A stretch of 64,000 nt of DNA, from contig CAJTCV010000009.1 of NCBI GenBank assembly GCA_910574805.1, forward strand, positions 1 through 64,000, in the 5' to 3' direction. Source of the stretch: Lachnospiraceae bacterium (lineage in GTDB: Bacteria; Bacillota; Clostridia; Lachnospirales; Lachnospiraceae). Below the pieces are notes generated by a model. The model was not told the origin of the DNA and searched no databases. It saw only the letters and a program-made list of their open reading frames with translations. Positions within the stretch are counted from its first letter, which is position 1. Every line of letters begins with the position of its first letter. Positions 26,242-33,755 of this stretch are shown piece by piece. The position numbers were made by a program, and so were the translations under genes.

Positions 26242-27834
26242 TTAAAAGCGATTATAGATGAACTGGCTGGCGTCGTATCCGATCCCGTAGCTTCCCATGA
26301 GGACGATCAGCAGGAACAGCCCGCACCAGACCGCCGCCCGCATTCCATAGGGCTGGCGCGCGATCATCCCGCGTACGCTCCCCTCCCGCTGCCAGAGGCT
26401 CACAAGAAGCATCAGGCCGCATCCGGCGGCCACGATCCCGTAATCCAGCCCCGACATCCCAAGAGACAGCAGAGAGCCGTCCCACAGGACTTTCCAGTTG
26501 GAAGCCGTGAGTATGGAGCCGAACATCCGGAAGGTGTCAGACACCTTCGTATAGCAGTCAAACAGATTCAGGCAGCATATGAGCAGAAACGTGCGCCCCA
26601 CCTGAAAGATCTTATAGGACAGTCTGCCGTCCACAGAAAAACGCTCATGAAAGCGCCCGTAGAGAGGTTCCAGCTCTTCCGAAACCATCAGAACCACAAA
26701 GTTCGCGATCCCCCACACGATAAAGTTCCAGCTCGCTCCGTGCCAGATCCCGGTAGCCGACCAGACCACGAAGGAGGATACATACACCGGAAGCCGTCTC
26801 CCCACCACTTCTCCAAAATGCTTTCTGGAAAATCTGGAAAATTCCTGCATGGGCTTACAGACAGACACCGGATAGAACACATAGTCCCGGAACCAGCTGC
26901 ACATGGAAATATGCCATCTGCGCCAGTATTCCTTCAGAGATTTTGAAAAATACGGCCGGTGAAAATTCTCCTGCACAGTAATCCCCATCACCTCGGCGAT
27001 ACCGATAGTAATATCGATCCCCCCTGTAAAATCCGCATAAAGCTCTATCGTGTACAGCAGCATACCTGCAAGTGCATACGCTCCGTGGTATGTACCCGGG
27101 TCGCCGATGATGGTGCTGACTGCCGCAAGAATCCGGTCCGCAATGACCATTTTCTTAAAATATCCCCAGAGCATGCGCTGCAGGCCGCAGCAGACAATTC
27201 TGCCTTTAAAAGGATGACGTTCATAGAGGGATTGTGACAGATCTCCAAAACGGCTGATAGGTCCCTGGATCAGCTGGGGAAAGAAGGAGACAAACAATGC
27301 AAATTTAAAAGGATTCTTCTCCGCCTCTGTCGTCCCCCGGTAGACATCGATCAGATAACCGATGGACTGGAACGTATAATAGGAGATCCCAAGCGGCAGC
27401 ACCAGCGTCACAGGAGAAAGCTTCTCCGGCTGCCCAAAGGCTCCCAGGATACCGTTTACATTGGCGATGAAGAAATTTGTATACTTGGTGACTGCGAGAA
27501 TGCCTATATTAATAAGAAGACAAGCAAGCACCCATCTGACACGGATGCTTTTCTGTCTGTTCTTATATTCTTTTTTCTCTTCTGCGGACAGCTCTGACTT
27601 ATGCTCTTTCAGCCAGGCGCGCTGTCTGTCCACATTCTGCTCGATCCTGCATCCGGCAAACCAGGTCGTCACCGTAGTTGCCAGTATATAGATCAGGTAA
27701 TCTGCCCCTGCAACAAAATAAAAGAAATAACTTGCCAGAAGCAGGAGCATCCACTGATATTTCCCGGGGATCACATAGTACAGGATAAACAGGACCGTGA
27801 TAAACCCCAGGAATTCATATGATGTAAAGAACAT
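26242..27834 (-). CDS. MBOAT family O-acyltransferase (DltB-like)
   Basis: 530 residues, about ten to twelve membrane helices. The MBOAT signature YWRRWHISM (H308 region) and the second catalytic His, H365 in TGIWHGASWNF, are both present. FFPQLIQGPISRF is the usual helix-loop segment of the AlgI/DltB branch. It would take an acyl or aminoacyl group from a carrier protein in the cytoplasm and pass it through the membrane to an outer acceptor. It starts 21 bp after the carrier protein gene, with GGGAG before the ATG. An 82-bp spacer with GC hairpins separates it from the amidotransferase gene upstream in the transcript. Confidence 0.9.
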   Translation of the reverse strand: MFFTSYEFLGFITVLFILYYVIPGKYQWMLLLLASYFFYFVAGADYLIYILATTVTTWFAGCRIEQNVDRQRAWLKEHKSELSAEEKKEYKNRQKSIRVRWVLACLLINIGILAVTKYTNFFIANVNGILGAFGQPEKLSPVTLVLPLGISYYTFQSIGYLIDVYRGTTEAEKNPFKFALFVSFFPQLIQGPISRFGDLSQSLYERHPFKGRIVCCGLQRMLWGYFKKMVIADRILAAVSTIIGDPGTYHGAYALAGMLLYTIELYADFTGGIDITIGIAEVMGITVQENFHRPYFSKSLKEYWRRWHISMCSWFRDYVFYPVSVCKPMQEFSRFSRKHFGEVVGRRLPVYVSSFVVWSATGIWHGASWNFIVWGIANFVVLMVSEELEPLYGRFHERFSVDGRLSYKIFQVGRTFLLICCLNLFDCYTKVSDTFRMFGSILTASNWKVLWDGSLLSLGMSGLDYGIVAAGCGLMLLVSLWQREGSVRGMIARQPYGMRAAVWCGLFLLIVLMGSYGIGYDASQFIYNRF

Positions 27835-27855
27835 AAGCCGACTCCCTGCCTGTCG

Positions 27856-28086
27856 TTAATCTTCGTCTTCCAGCTTCTGGATCAGCGCATACAGCGCCTT
27901 TGCAGAATTAAAGTTCTCAGGCTTGATATTTCCTGCTGTGATCGTCACATCAAACACATCGTTAATCTCCGCGATCAGAGTCACGATATCGAAGGAATCC
28001 AGGATCATATTATCGATCAGGTGTTCCTCCTTCTCAAAATCTACATCTGCGTGCAGGGATTTCAGGATATCCAGTAATTCTTCCAT
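27856..28086 (-). CDS. Acyl/peptidyl carrier protein (DltC-like)
   Basis: 76 residues. The phosphopantetheine attachment Ser is S31 in MILDSFDIVTLI, matching the DltC/ACP 'DS' motif. The rest is an acidic four-helix carrier fold. After modification by a phosphopantetheinyl transferase (not encoded here) it would receive the amino acid from the adenylation enzyme encoded 33 bp upstream and hand it to the MBOAT protein encoded 21 bp downstream. Start: ATG at 28086 with AGAAAGGA upstream. Confidence 0.92.
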   Translation of the reverse strand: MEELLDILKSLHADVDFEKEEHLIDNMILDSFDIVTLIAEINDVFDVTITAGNIKPENFNSAKALYALIQKLEDED

Positions 28087-28119
28087 GGTCTTTTGGTCCT
28101 TTCTCTTGTTTTTCTCCGG

Positions 28120-29640
28120 TCAGCCGGCCTCATAGGAACGCTTCAGCGTGACACGGTCTATCTTTCCATTGGCAGTCAGCGGCATGCTCTCAATCCGGAA
28201 GATCCGGTTGGGGAGCATGTAACGCGGCAGCTTTGTCTTCAGCGCGGCGGTGAGCTCCTTCTCGGAGATATCGCCGACGAAATACAATACTATCTTCCCC
28301 TTTTTTGTATCATAAATACAGGCAGACATGCGGATCTCAGGAAGCATGTCTACATTTACCTCAATCTCGCCAAGTTCGATGCGGTGTCCCATATGTTTGA
28401 TCTGAAAATCCTTGCGGGACACGAACACCAGTTCGTCTTTTTCATTGTGCCGCCCGATATCGCCTGTACGGTAGATCAGCTCCGGATACGCCGTGTTCAG
28501 CGGATTCTGCACAAATGCCTCCGCCGTACGCACCGGATCGTTATAGTAGCCCAGCGTCAGGGCAGTGCCCCGGACACAGATCTCGCCCTCTTCTCCTTCG
28601 CCTGCCAGCCTGCCGTCGGCAGTCAGAAGCAGAACCTCGCGGTTCTCAAAAGGACGCCCGATGGGGATTGCCTCATCGTCTGCAAATTCCCGCTCCACCC
28701 GGTAGTAACAGCACATGCCGGTACATTCCGTGGGGCCATACAGATTCGTAAACGTCGCTTCCGGCAGCGCTTCCCGCCAGCGCCTGAACTGTTTAATGGG
28801 AAAAACTTCGCTTCCGAATGCCACTGTGCGCAGATACTCCGGCTTCACCGTCTGAAACGTGTCAAATGCGCTTACCATGGTGAGGGCGGATACTACCCAG
28901 CAGATCGTATTGATCTGATACCTGTTCAGATATTCCACCAGCGCCACCGGAAATGAGAAGCAGCTTCTGGGAATCAGATAGGTCGTCGCCCCGAACTTGA
29001 GGGTCGGATACAGTTCCTTTAAACAGGCGTCAAAATACAGCGGCGTCTGACTTCCGAATACGGTGTTCCCGTCAAATGCCAGCACTTCGGACAGCTGCTC
29101 GATATAATCGATCACGGACCGGTGACAGGCCGCCACCCCCTTGGGCACTCCGGTGGAACCGGAAGTAAACACAATATAAATGGGATCTGTATCCACGGCG
29201 CTCCGATAGATTCTCTCCAGCGCCTCATCCTCGATCCCGGTCCCGATCATATCATCATAGAGGACGATCTCGCCCCCCTTCAGATCAAAGGCCTTTGCCT
29301 TCTCTGCCGTCGTTTCATCACAGATCACCAGCGGTGATTTTACATTGTCCAGGATCAGCTGGATCCTGCCGGCCGGCATCTCTTCGTCCACCGGCACATA
29401 GAAGTCTCCGCCTGTAATAACTCCAAAAAATGCAGCGATTTCTCTGGGCGCCCTCTGCATAAAGACGACCACCGGTTTCTTATAAATTCCCTTTTTATAC
29501 AAAAAACTGCCGACGCTCCGGCTCTGCGCATAGACCTCCCGGAACATAAGCGAGACCGTACCGTCGGAATAAGCCGTTTTGTCCGGCACTTTTTTTACGA
29601 TCTCATTCAGATATTTTAATACATGATTCTGCACGATCAT
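28120..29640 (-). CDS. Amino acid adenylation enzyme (DltA-like)
   Basis: 506 residues, the length of stand-alone DltA. The ATP loop is VFTSGSTGVPKG (157-168), with YGPTE (301-305), YRTGDIGR and the catalytic K493 in NGKIDR. Aligning by hand to GrsA, the ten pocket positions read D204, A205, K208, C247, V273, F275, L300, G308, M309 and K493. Asp at the first position indicates an alpha-amino acid. DltA proteins have Cys where this one has F275, so D-alanine is not assured; D-A-K is also found in a glutamate-activating NRPS module. It is the first gene of the operon, behind a TTGCAA-N17-TATAAT promoter. Confidence 0.88.
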   Translation of the reverse strand: MIVQNHVLKYLNEIVKKVPDKTAYSDGTVSLMFREVYAQSRSVGSFLYKKGIYKKPVVVFMQRAPREIAAFFGVITGGDFYVPVDEEMPAGRIQLILDNVKSPLVICDETTAEKAKAFDLKGGEIVLYDDMIGTGIEDEALERIYRSAVDTDPIYIVFTSGSTGVPKGVAACHRSVIDYIEQLSEVLAFDGNTVFGSQTPLYFDACLKELYPTLKFGATTYLIPRSCFSFPVALVEYLNRYQINTICWVVSALTMVSAFDTFQTVKPEYLRTVAFGSEVFPIKQFRRWREALPEATFTNLYGPTECTGMCCYYRVEREFADDEAIPIGRPFENREVLLLTADGRLAGEGEEGEICVRGTALTLGYYNDPVRTAEAFVQNPLNTAYPELIYRTGDIGRHNEKDELVFVSRKDFQIKHMGHRIELGEIEVNVDMLPEIRMSACIYDTKKGKIVLYFVGDISEKELTAALKTKLPRYMLPNRIFRIESMPLTANGKIDRVTLKRSYEAG

Positions 29641-29707
29641 TCTCCGTTTTCAGAGTAAATTCTCCATAATACGACCGGTTCCGCCCGGTCATGGGATTGC
29701 CTGTTGA

Positions 29708-29736
29708 ATTATAGCATAGAAACCCGCTGTTTGCAA
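29708..29736 (-). promoter_or_regulatory. Promoter of the dlt-like operon
   Basis: TTGCAA (29731-29736) and TATAAT (29708-29713) on the minus strand, spacer 17 bp, about 68 bp before the first gene. The leader holds a short GACCGG/CCGGTC hairpin. Confidence 0.75.
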
Positions 29737-29751
29737 GGTTTTTCACGTGAA

Positions 29752-29775
29752 AGGGGTGCCCTGCCGGACACCCCT
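29752..29775 (-). terminator. Likely terminator after the small acidic protein gene
   Basis: AGGGGTG (29752-29758) pairs with CACCCCT (29769-29775), with further outer CACG/CGTG pairing. TTTCACGTGAAAAA follows on the minus strand. The T-run is short, so read-through is possible; the next operon has its own promoter. Confidence 0.55.
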
Positions 29776-29795
29776 GCGTGATCTTGTCTCTATGA

Positions 29796-30029
29796 TTAGC
29801 CGTTGATCATGAAGGATAACAGCTTGTCGATATCCTCCTTCTCGTACGCAATGATCTCCAGCTCCGGAATCTCGCCATTGGAGAAAATGTTTGCCAGAGA
29901 CACATACTGACAGAGCTTGGACTTCAGATTCAGTCTGTCTCCTTCCCCTGTCACCAGTTCTACTTTACCTGCACAGCTGTCTACCACTTCAAAAAATTTG
30001 TTTACGTCTTTAATGTTCTGTACTTTCAT
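29796..30029 (-). CDS. Small conserved-looking protein of unknown function (77 aa)
   Basis: MKVQNIKDVNKFFEVVDSC, then a VTGEGDRLNLKSKL segment and a short acidic C-terminus. I have seen similar short proteins in Lachnospiraceae under uninformative names, but no function can be assigned. There is no signal peptide or membrane helix. The start at 30029 is fixed by GGAAAGGAG. It has its own TTGCAA-N17-TATAAT promoter (30063-30091) and a hairpin after the stop, so it is a single-gene unit. Confidence 0.75.
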   Translation of the reverse strand: MKVQNIKDVNKFFEVVDSCAGKVELVTGEGDRLNLKSKLCQYVSLANIFSNGEIPELEIIAYEKEDIDKLLSFMING

Positions 30030-30062
30030 GTTCTTAATCTCCTTTCCTTCTTTACGCCACTC

Positions 30063-30091
30063 ATTATACTGAACTCTTCCAGAAATTGCAA
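30063..30091 (-). promoter_or_regulatory. Promoter of the 77-aa protein gene
   Basis: TTGCAA (30086-30091) and TATAAT (30063-30068) on the minus strand with a 17-bp spacer, about 34 bp before the ATG. Confidence 0.75.
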
Positions 30092-30237
30092 GAGCTTTTT
30101 TCCCTGTATTTCCGGGAGATTTTAAGGGGACCGTCCTGAATTTGTTCATCTTGTCTTTGAAGCGTCCGCACATTCCGGCCTTTTCGTGACATTCTGATAC
30201 TTTGATAGTCAAACTATTTTCACATAAGTGGAAAAAT

Positions 30238-31071
30238 CTATAATTTCCGGATGCTTTTCTCTGTAATTTCGATGCAGCCTTCCTTCAGCAGATGCCCTGC
30301 CGCCCGTTTGAATGCGTTTTTGCTCATGGACATCTCCCTTTTGATCACCTCCGGTGAGGCCTTGTCCGTAAAAGGAAGCACGCCGTCGTATTCTTCCAGT
30401 ACCTTCATTATTGTCTGTGCATCTGTCTCCATCTGCAGATAACCCTTTTCCCGGATACTCAGATCCAGCTTGCCGTCGGGCTTTACTGCCGTCACTCTGG
30501 CCTCCACCTTATCGCCCACGGATACCTGTCCAAAAAACTCCCTGCCGGGAATCAGGCCGGAGTAGCAGTCATCCACTGCCACAAACGCCCCGAAATTTCC
30601 GCTGATCTGATAGATCGTCCCCTTTACCCTGTCGTCCTTCGCATAGGGGCTGTCCTTTCTCAGATAGTCATAAACGTTCATAGTGGCGCAGAGCCGGCCG
30701 CTTTTGTCTATATACAGGGCCGCCAGACACGCCTCCCCTGCCTGTACCTTTTTTGTCTGTTGCCGGAAGGGAAGAAACAGATCCTTCTCCAGCCCCCAGT
30801 CCAGAAAAGCCCCGATCTTCGTCACTTCCTTCACGGTGAGCCATGCAGCGCCGCCTCCAAGGACCAGCTTCGGCTCCATGGTCGTGGCGATCAGGCGGTC
30901 CTGAGAGTCCTTATAGAGAAATACCTCCACCTCGTCTCCGGTCTGCACACCCTCCGGCACCTGTTTCTTCGGCAGGAGCACCCTTTCTTCCTCCCGGCCC
31001 GCTTCTGCCAGATAGACTCCGAAATCCACCTGCTTTACTACTGTCAATGTCTGTATCTTTCCAAGCTCCAT
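30238..31071 (-). CDS. cvfB: CvfB family S1 RNA-binding protein
   Basis: 277 residues, normal for the CvfB/YitL family. It contains several S1-like beta-barrel RNA-binding domains (first near 1-65, then about 70-140, then 145-210 with GNFGAFVAVDDCYSGLIP) and a C-terminal winged helix (about 220-277, MSMSKNAFKRAAGHLLKEGC). In Staphylococcus CvfB affects virulence gene expression; the molecular role is RNA binding. It lies 11 bp after the thioesterase gene and is probably co-transcribed with it. Confidence 0.92.
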   Translation of the reverse strand: MELGKIQTLTVVKQVDFGVYLAEAGREEERVLLPKKQVPEGVQTGDEVEVFLYKDSQDRLIATTMEPKLVLGGGAAWLTVKEVTKIGAFLDWGLEKDLFLPFRQQTKKVQAGEACLAALYIDKSGRLCATMNVYDYLRKDSPYAKDDRVKGTIYQISGNFGAFVAVDDCYSGLIPGREFFGQVSVGDKVEARVTAVKPDGKLDLSIREKGYLQMETDAQTIMKVLEEYDGVLPFTDKASPEVIKREMSMSKNAFKRAAGHLLKEGCIEITEKSIRKL

Positions 31072-31082
31072 TTTCTACTCCT

Positions 31083-31784
31083 CTATTTAAATTCTACTGC
31101 TGCATAGGCTTTCCCCGCAGCATCCGCCAGAAGCACCGTGTATCCGTCCCCGCAGCGTCCGATCTTCGGATATATCTGATCATTCTGTACGGCGGACTTC
31201 CTGTATTCCGCCCGCATCTGCCGGATATGAAATCCTTCCGGAAGGTATTCCTCCGCCATCTGCACATACTGTCCGTTGTTTACATGGTGGTTCACGTCCA
31301 GCTGCCGGGCATGTACGGCAAAGGGCTCTTCTTCTCTCAGCGCCTCCGGGATCCGGATCGGCCCGTCCTCTCCTTCCATCACAAGCCCCGGTTCCGTCTC
31401 GTAGGCGGCTCTGATCTCTTCGTCCACCAGCGCCGGCCGCATACGCCCGGTATCCATAAAGACCCAGGTACTGTCTCCCCAGGCGGCAGGCTTCCCGTCC
31501 CGGCCCAGCAGATGAAAATTCCGCTCTCCGGTCAACTTCCCGAAGCCATACGGCCAGGTTCCCACCCGGATGTGTTCTCCCAGGCAAGGATACCGGAAGA
31601 CCTGGATCTTCCAGGAACGCAGAACCCACATCCGCTCTCTGGCCTCCAGATAATCCATTCCCACGCCCAGATCTTCCGAATGGAATGTACTGCAGTCCTG
31701 AAACGCATTGAGAATCCCTGCCAACGTCATCTTCCGGTCCTGATCCACTTCTGTCAGGCGCACTCTGGTATTATATTCATACAT
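31083..31784 (-). CDS. Acyl-ACP thioesterase (FatA-like)
   Basis: 233 residues with a double hot-dog layout: residues 1-130 and 135-230. LTEVDQDRKMTLAGILNAFQD and the second-domain motif LDVNHHVNNGQYVQMAEE are typical of bacterial acyl-ACP thioesterases; the Asn/His residues in that motif are the expected catalytic ones. It would release free fatty acids from acyl-ACP in the cytoplasm. It follows the 40-residue membrane peptide gene on the same transcript and precedes cvfB. Confidence 0.9.
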   Translation of the reverse strand: MYEYNTRVRLTEVDQDRKMTLAGILNAFQDCSTFHSEDLGVGMDYLEARERMWVLRSWKIQVFRYPCLGEHIRVGTWPYGFGKLTGERNFHLLGRDGKPAAWGDSTWVFMDTGRMRPALVDEEIRAAYETEPGLVMEGEDGPIRIPEALREEEPFAVHARQLDVNHHVNNGQYVQMAEEYLPEGFHIRQMRAEYRKSAVQNDQIYPKIGRCGDGYTVLLADAAGKAYAAVEFK

Positions 31785-31856
31785 ATCTTTATTTCCCCGG
31801 TTTCCTCTGTTTCTTCCATTATAATAGCAAAGCTCTTAAAAATCCACCTCGACTTT

Positions 31857-31979
31857 TTACATATGAAAGAGAAAAAACAGACAGAGGCCCGCCAGCAGAA
31901 TTTCCAGCCATTCACTGATCTGCAGCCCTTTCTTTCTGGCAATAACATATGCCAGAAGGACAATTAACCATATCCACAT
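31857..31979 (-). CDS. Putative 40-residue membrane peptide
   Basis: A short frame beginning MWIWLIVLLAYVIARKKGLQ. Two hydrophobic stretches (about 2-13 and 24-39) flank a basic turn with RKK, and it ends FHM. GAGAAGGG sits before the ATG. A TTGCAA-N17-TATAAT promoter (32016-32044) starts a transcript about 30 bp upstream, with no better gene before the thioesterase, which begins 72 bp after this stop. These points favour a real small protein, but homologues would need to be found. Confidence 0.5.
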   Translation of the reverse strand: MWIWLIVLLAYVIARKKGLQISEWLEILLAGLCLFFLFHM

Positions 31980-32015
31980 TCCGGAACCCTTCTCATTTGT
32001 GCTTCTTATAGTCAC

Positions 32016-32044
32016 ATTATAATTCTATCAGTCAGTATTTGCAA
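32016..32044 (-). promoter_or_regulatory. Promoter for the small peptide-thioesterase-cvfB unit
   Basis: TTGCAA (32039-32044) and TATAAT (32016-32021) on the minus strand, spacer 17 bp. The same self-complementary TTGCAA also lies 17 bp from TATAAG (32062-32067) on the plus strand. Confidence 0.7.
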
Positions 32045-32081
32045 TGAACTTTTTATCTTAATATAAGAAGGGGTGATACGA

Positions 32082-32417
32082 ATGAAAAACATTGATTATA
32101 CGGCCATGGGGGGACGTATCCGCAGCGCCCGCCAGGAAGCGGGGCTGTCCCAGTCTGAGCTGGCGGAAAGATGCAGTATCTCCGTCTCCTTTCTGGGACA
32201 CATCGAGCGGGGCACGAGAAAGATGTCCCTGGAGACGCTGGTGGCCATCTGCGACATCCTCGGCCTGAGCGCCGACTATCTGCTTCAGGATGAACTGCCC
32301 GGCAGTGACGCCGTCATCGGAAATATCATTGCATCAGTAAAAAAGCAGGGGCCTTACCAGTATGACCGCTATCTGACCATCATCAAGGCACTGGCCGAGA
32401 TCTCCGACAAGCTGTAA
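32082..32417 (+). CDS. XRE family transcriptional regulator
   Basis: 111 residues. The N-terminal Cro/CI-type helix-turn-helix (about 10-66) reads IRSARQEAGLSQSELAERC followed by ISVSFLGHIERGTRKMSLETL. The C-terminal 40 residues are helical with no recognisable ligand domain. It probably represses or tunes nearby or distant genes; its divergent position to the peptide/thioesterase unit makes that promoter a candidate target. The ATG at 32082 is chosen because AAGGGGTG precedes it; the GTG three codons earlier overlaps that site. A strong terminator follows. Confidence 0.88.
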   Translation: MKNIDYTAMGGRIRSARQEAGLSQSELAERCSISVSFLGHIERGTRKMSLETLVAICDILGLSADYLLQDELPGSDAVIGNIIASVKKQGPYQYDRYLTIIKALAEISDKL

Positions 32418-32443
32418 GGAACTTTATTTACTACCACCATGCC

Positions 32444-32476
32444 AAAAAGCCATCCGACCGCGTCGGATGGCTTTTT
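32444..32476. terminator. Bidirectional terminator between convergent genes
   Basis: AAAAAGCCATCCGAC (32444-32458), 3-nt loop, GTCGGATGGCTTTTT (32462-32476). It ends the XRE gene and the MgtC-type gene. Confidence 0.93.
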
Positions 32477-32483
32477 ATATATC

Positions 32484-33161
32484 CTACATAATATCAATGG
32501 AATGGATTCCTCTCATCCGGGACAGCTCTTCAATGTATTCATCCCGGTTCAGATCCTTCGGAAGACGAATGGTCGTCAGAATGGTAAAGGACTGCATGCC
32601 GCCGGACTTGTCCACGTCAAACCGGTCCACCTTGCAGCCGTCCATCTTCAGATGGTGCAGAAATTCCGCCGACGCCCCGCCCTCGTCCGCCTCCACATAG
32701 AGGATCACATAGCGGGAATACTGGTAAATCTTCTCCTCCAGAAGCGGAAGCAGATGAAGTCCGGCCAGCAGAACGAGAGTTGCCAGCATCGCACCGTCCA
32801 CGAACCCGATCCCCACCGCCAGCCCGATGCAGGCGCTGAGCCAGATGCCTGCAGCCGAAGTCAGTCCCTTCACCTGATGGCCGGACACCAGAATAGAGCC
32901 CGCCCCCAGAAAGCCCACGCCGCTCACCACCTGGGATGCCATACGGGATATGTCCGCCAGCCCCGGCCACCGGATCTCGATATACTGTCCAGTCATCATG
33001 ACCAGCGCCGCACCGATGCACACTGCGGAATCCGTCCGGGCACCGCCGCCTCTTCTCTTGGCCCCCCGGTCGATCCCGATCAGTCCCCCCAGCGCCATGG
33101 CAGCCACCAGGCGGATGACAATATTTCTCAGAGTCCATGCCGATATGTCTGCAAAAAACAT
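32484..33161 (-). CDS. MgtC/SapB family membrane protein
   Basis: 225 residues: four to five membrane helices in the first 145 (LVAAMALGGLIGIDRGAKRR; ASQVVSGVGFLGAGSIL; VKGLTSAAGIWLSACIGLA are all MgtC hallmarks) and a C-terminal cytoplasmic ACT-like domain (about 150-225). The family is linked to Mg2+ homeostasis and to F-type ATPase modulation in pathogens; the role in commensals is unclear. GAGAGGATAAGAG precedes the ATG. It stands alone on its strand with a terminator behind it. Confidence 0.92.
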   Translation of the reverse strand: MFFADISAWTLRNIVIRLVAAMALGGLIGIDRGAKRRGGGARTDSAVCIGAALVMMTGQYIEIRWPGLADISRMASQVVSGVGFLGAGSILVSGHQVKGLTSAAGIWLSACIGLAVGIGFVDGAMLATLVLLAGLHLLPLLEEKIYQYSRYVILYVEADEGGASAEFLHHLKMDGCKVDRFDVDKSGGMQSFTILTTIRLPKDLNRDEYIEELSRMRGIHSIDIM

Positions 33162-33227
33162 CTTCTCTTATCCTCTCGTCCGCGTCACCTCTGCAGTATG
33201 ACCGTTGTCCTTATGCTGCGTATCTTT

Positions 33228-33755
33228 TTACTCTTCTTCCGGTTCTGCTGGTTTCCATGCCTGCCCAAAGCTTACATCGCGGAACAGCTCCGCCAGCCCT
33301 GTGATCTGCTTCAGACGCAGGATCTCATCCTGATCCATGCCCAGATGCTTCGAGATCCAGGCGTCAGAACGGCCCAGATCGTGCAGCTCCTTGATGATAT
33401 TGCTCATCAGGTCCACATTATGATTTCCCCGGGCGCGGTTGTGCCGGATCGTACTCGCCATCCGCTCTGCGATGGGCTTGTCGATGACGGATACCGGCAG
33501 CATCCCCTTTTCCCGCCTGAAAATATCCGGATGGTCCAGCATGATCCGATACCGGTGAAAACCGTCCACAAGAATATATTTGTCCGCCGACCGGTCATAA
33601 TAGCAGACCACCGGCATGGTATATCCGTCAGCCCGGATGCTCTCATAGAGCAGCTTCATCTCCGGCGGCGCCACCGCGTTGGGATTGTAACTGTTGGGCT
33701 CGATCTTCTCTATGGGAACCGGAATAACTTCATAGGCCGGGCTTTTATACTCCAT
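33228..33755 (-). CDS. IbrB-like ParB/Srx-fold protein
   Basis: 175 residues. The N-terminal ParB/sulfiredoxin-type domain (about 1-100) begins VIPVPIEKIEPNSYNPN and carries VDGFHRYRIM, where ParB has its 'GERR' and sulfiredoxin its 'GCHR' box. The C-terminal region (about 110-160) has a ParB-like helix-turn-helix (LGRSDAWISKHLGMDQDEIL). The start at 33755 is fixed by GGAGGAGATGGAG and overlaps the end of the IbrA-like gene by 11 bp, so the two are translationally coupled. E. coli IbrA/IbrB activate eib genes by an unclear mechanism. The partner and substrate here are unknown. Confidence 0.82.
   Translation of the reverse strand: MEYKSPAYEVIPVPIEKIEPNSYNPNAVAPPEMKLLYESIRADGYTMPVVCYYDRSADKYILVDGFHRYRIMLDHPDIFRREKGMLPVSVIDKPIAERMASTIRHNRARGNHNVDLMSNIIKELHDLGRSDAWISKHLGMDQDEILRLKQITGLAELFRDVSFGQAWKPAEPEEE

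Noticed and set aside
32062-32067. TATAAG as a firm promoter for the XRE gene
   Set aside because: Spacing from TTGCAA is perfect, but transcription would start at or after the ribosome site, so only a tentative note is kept.
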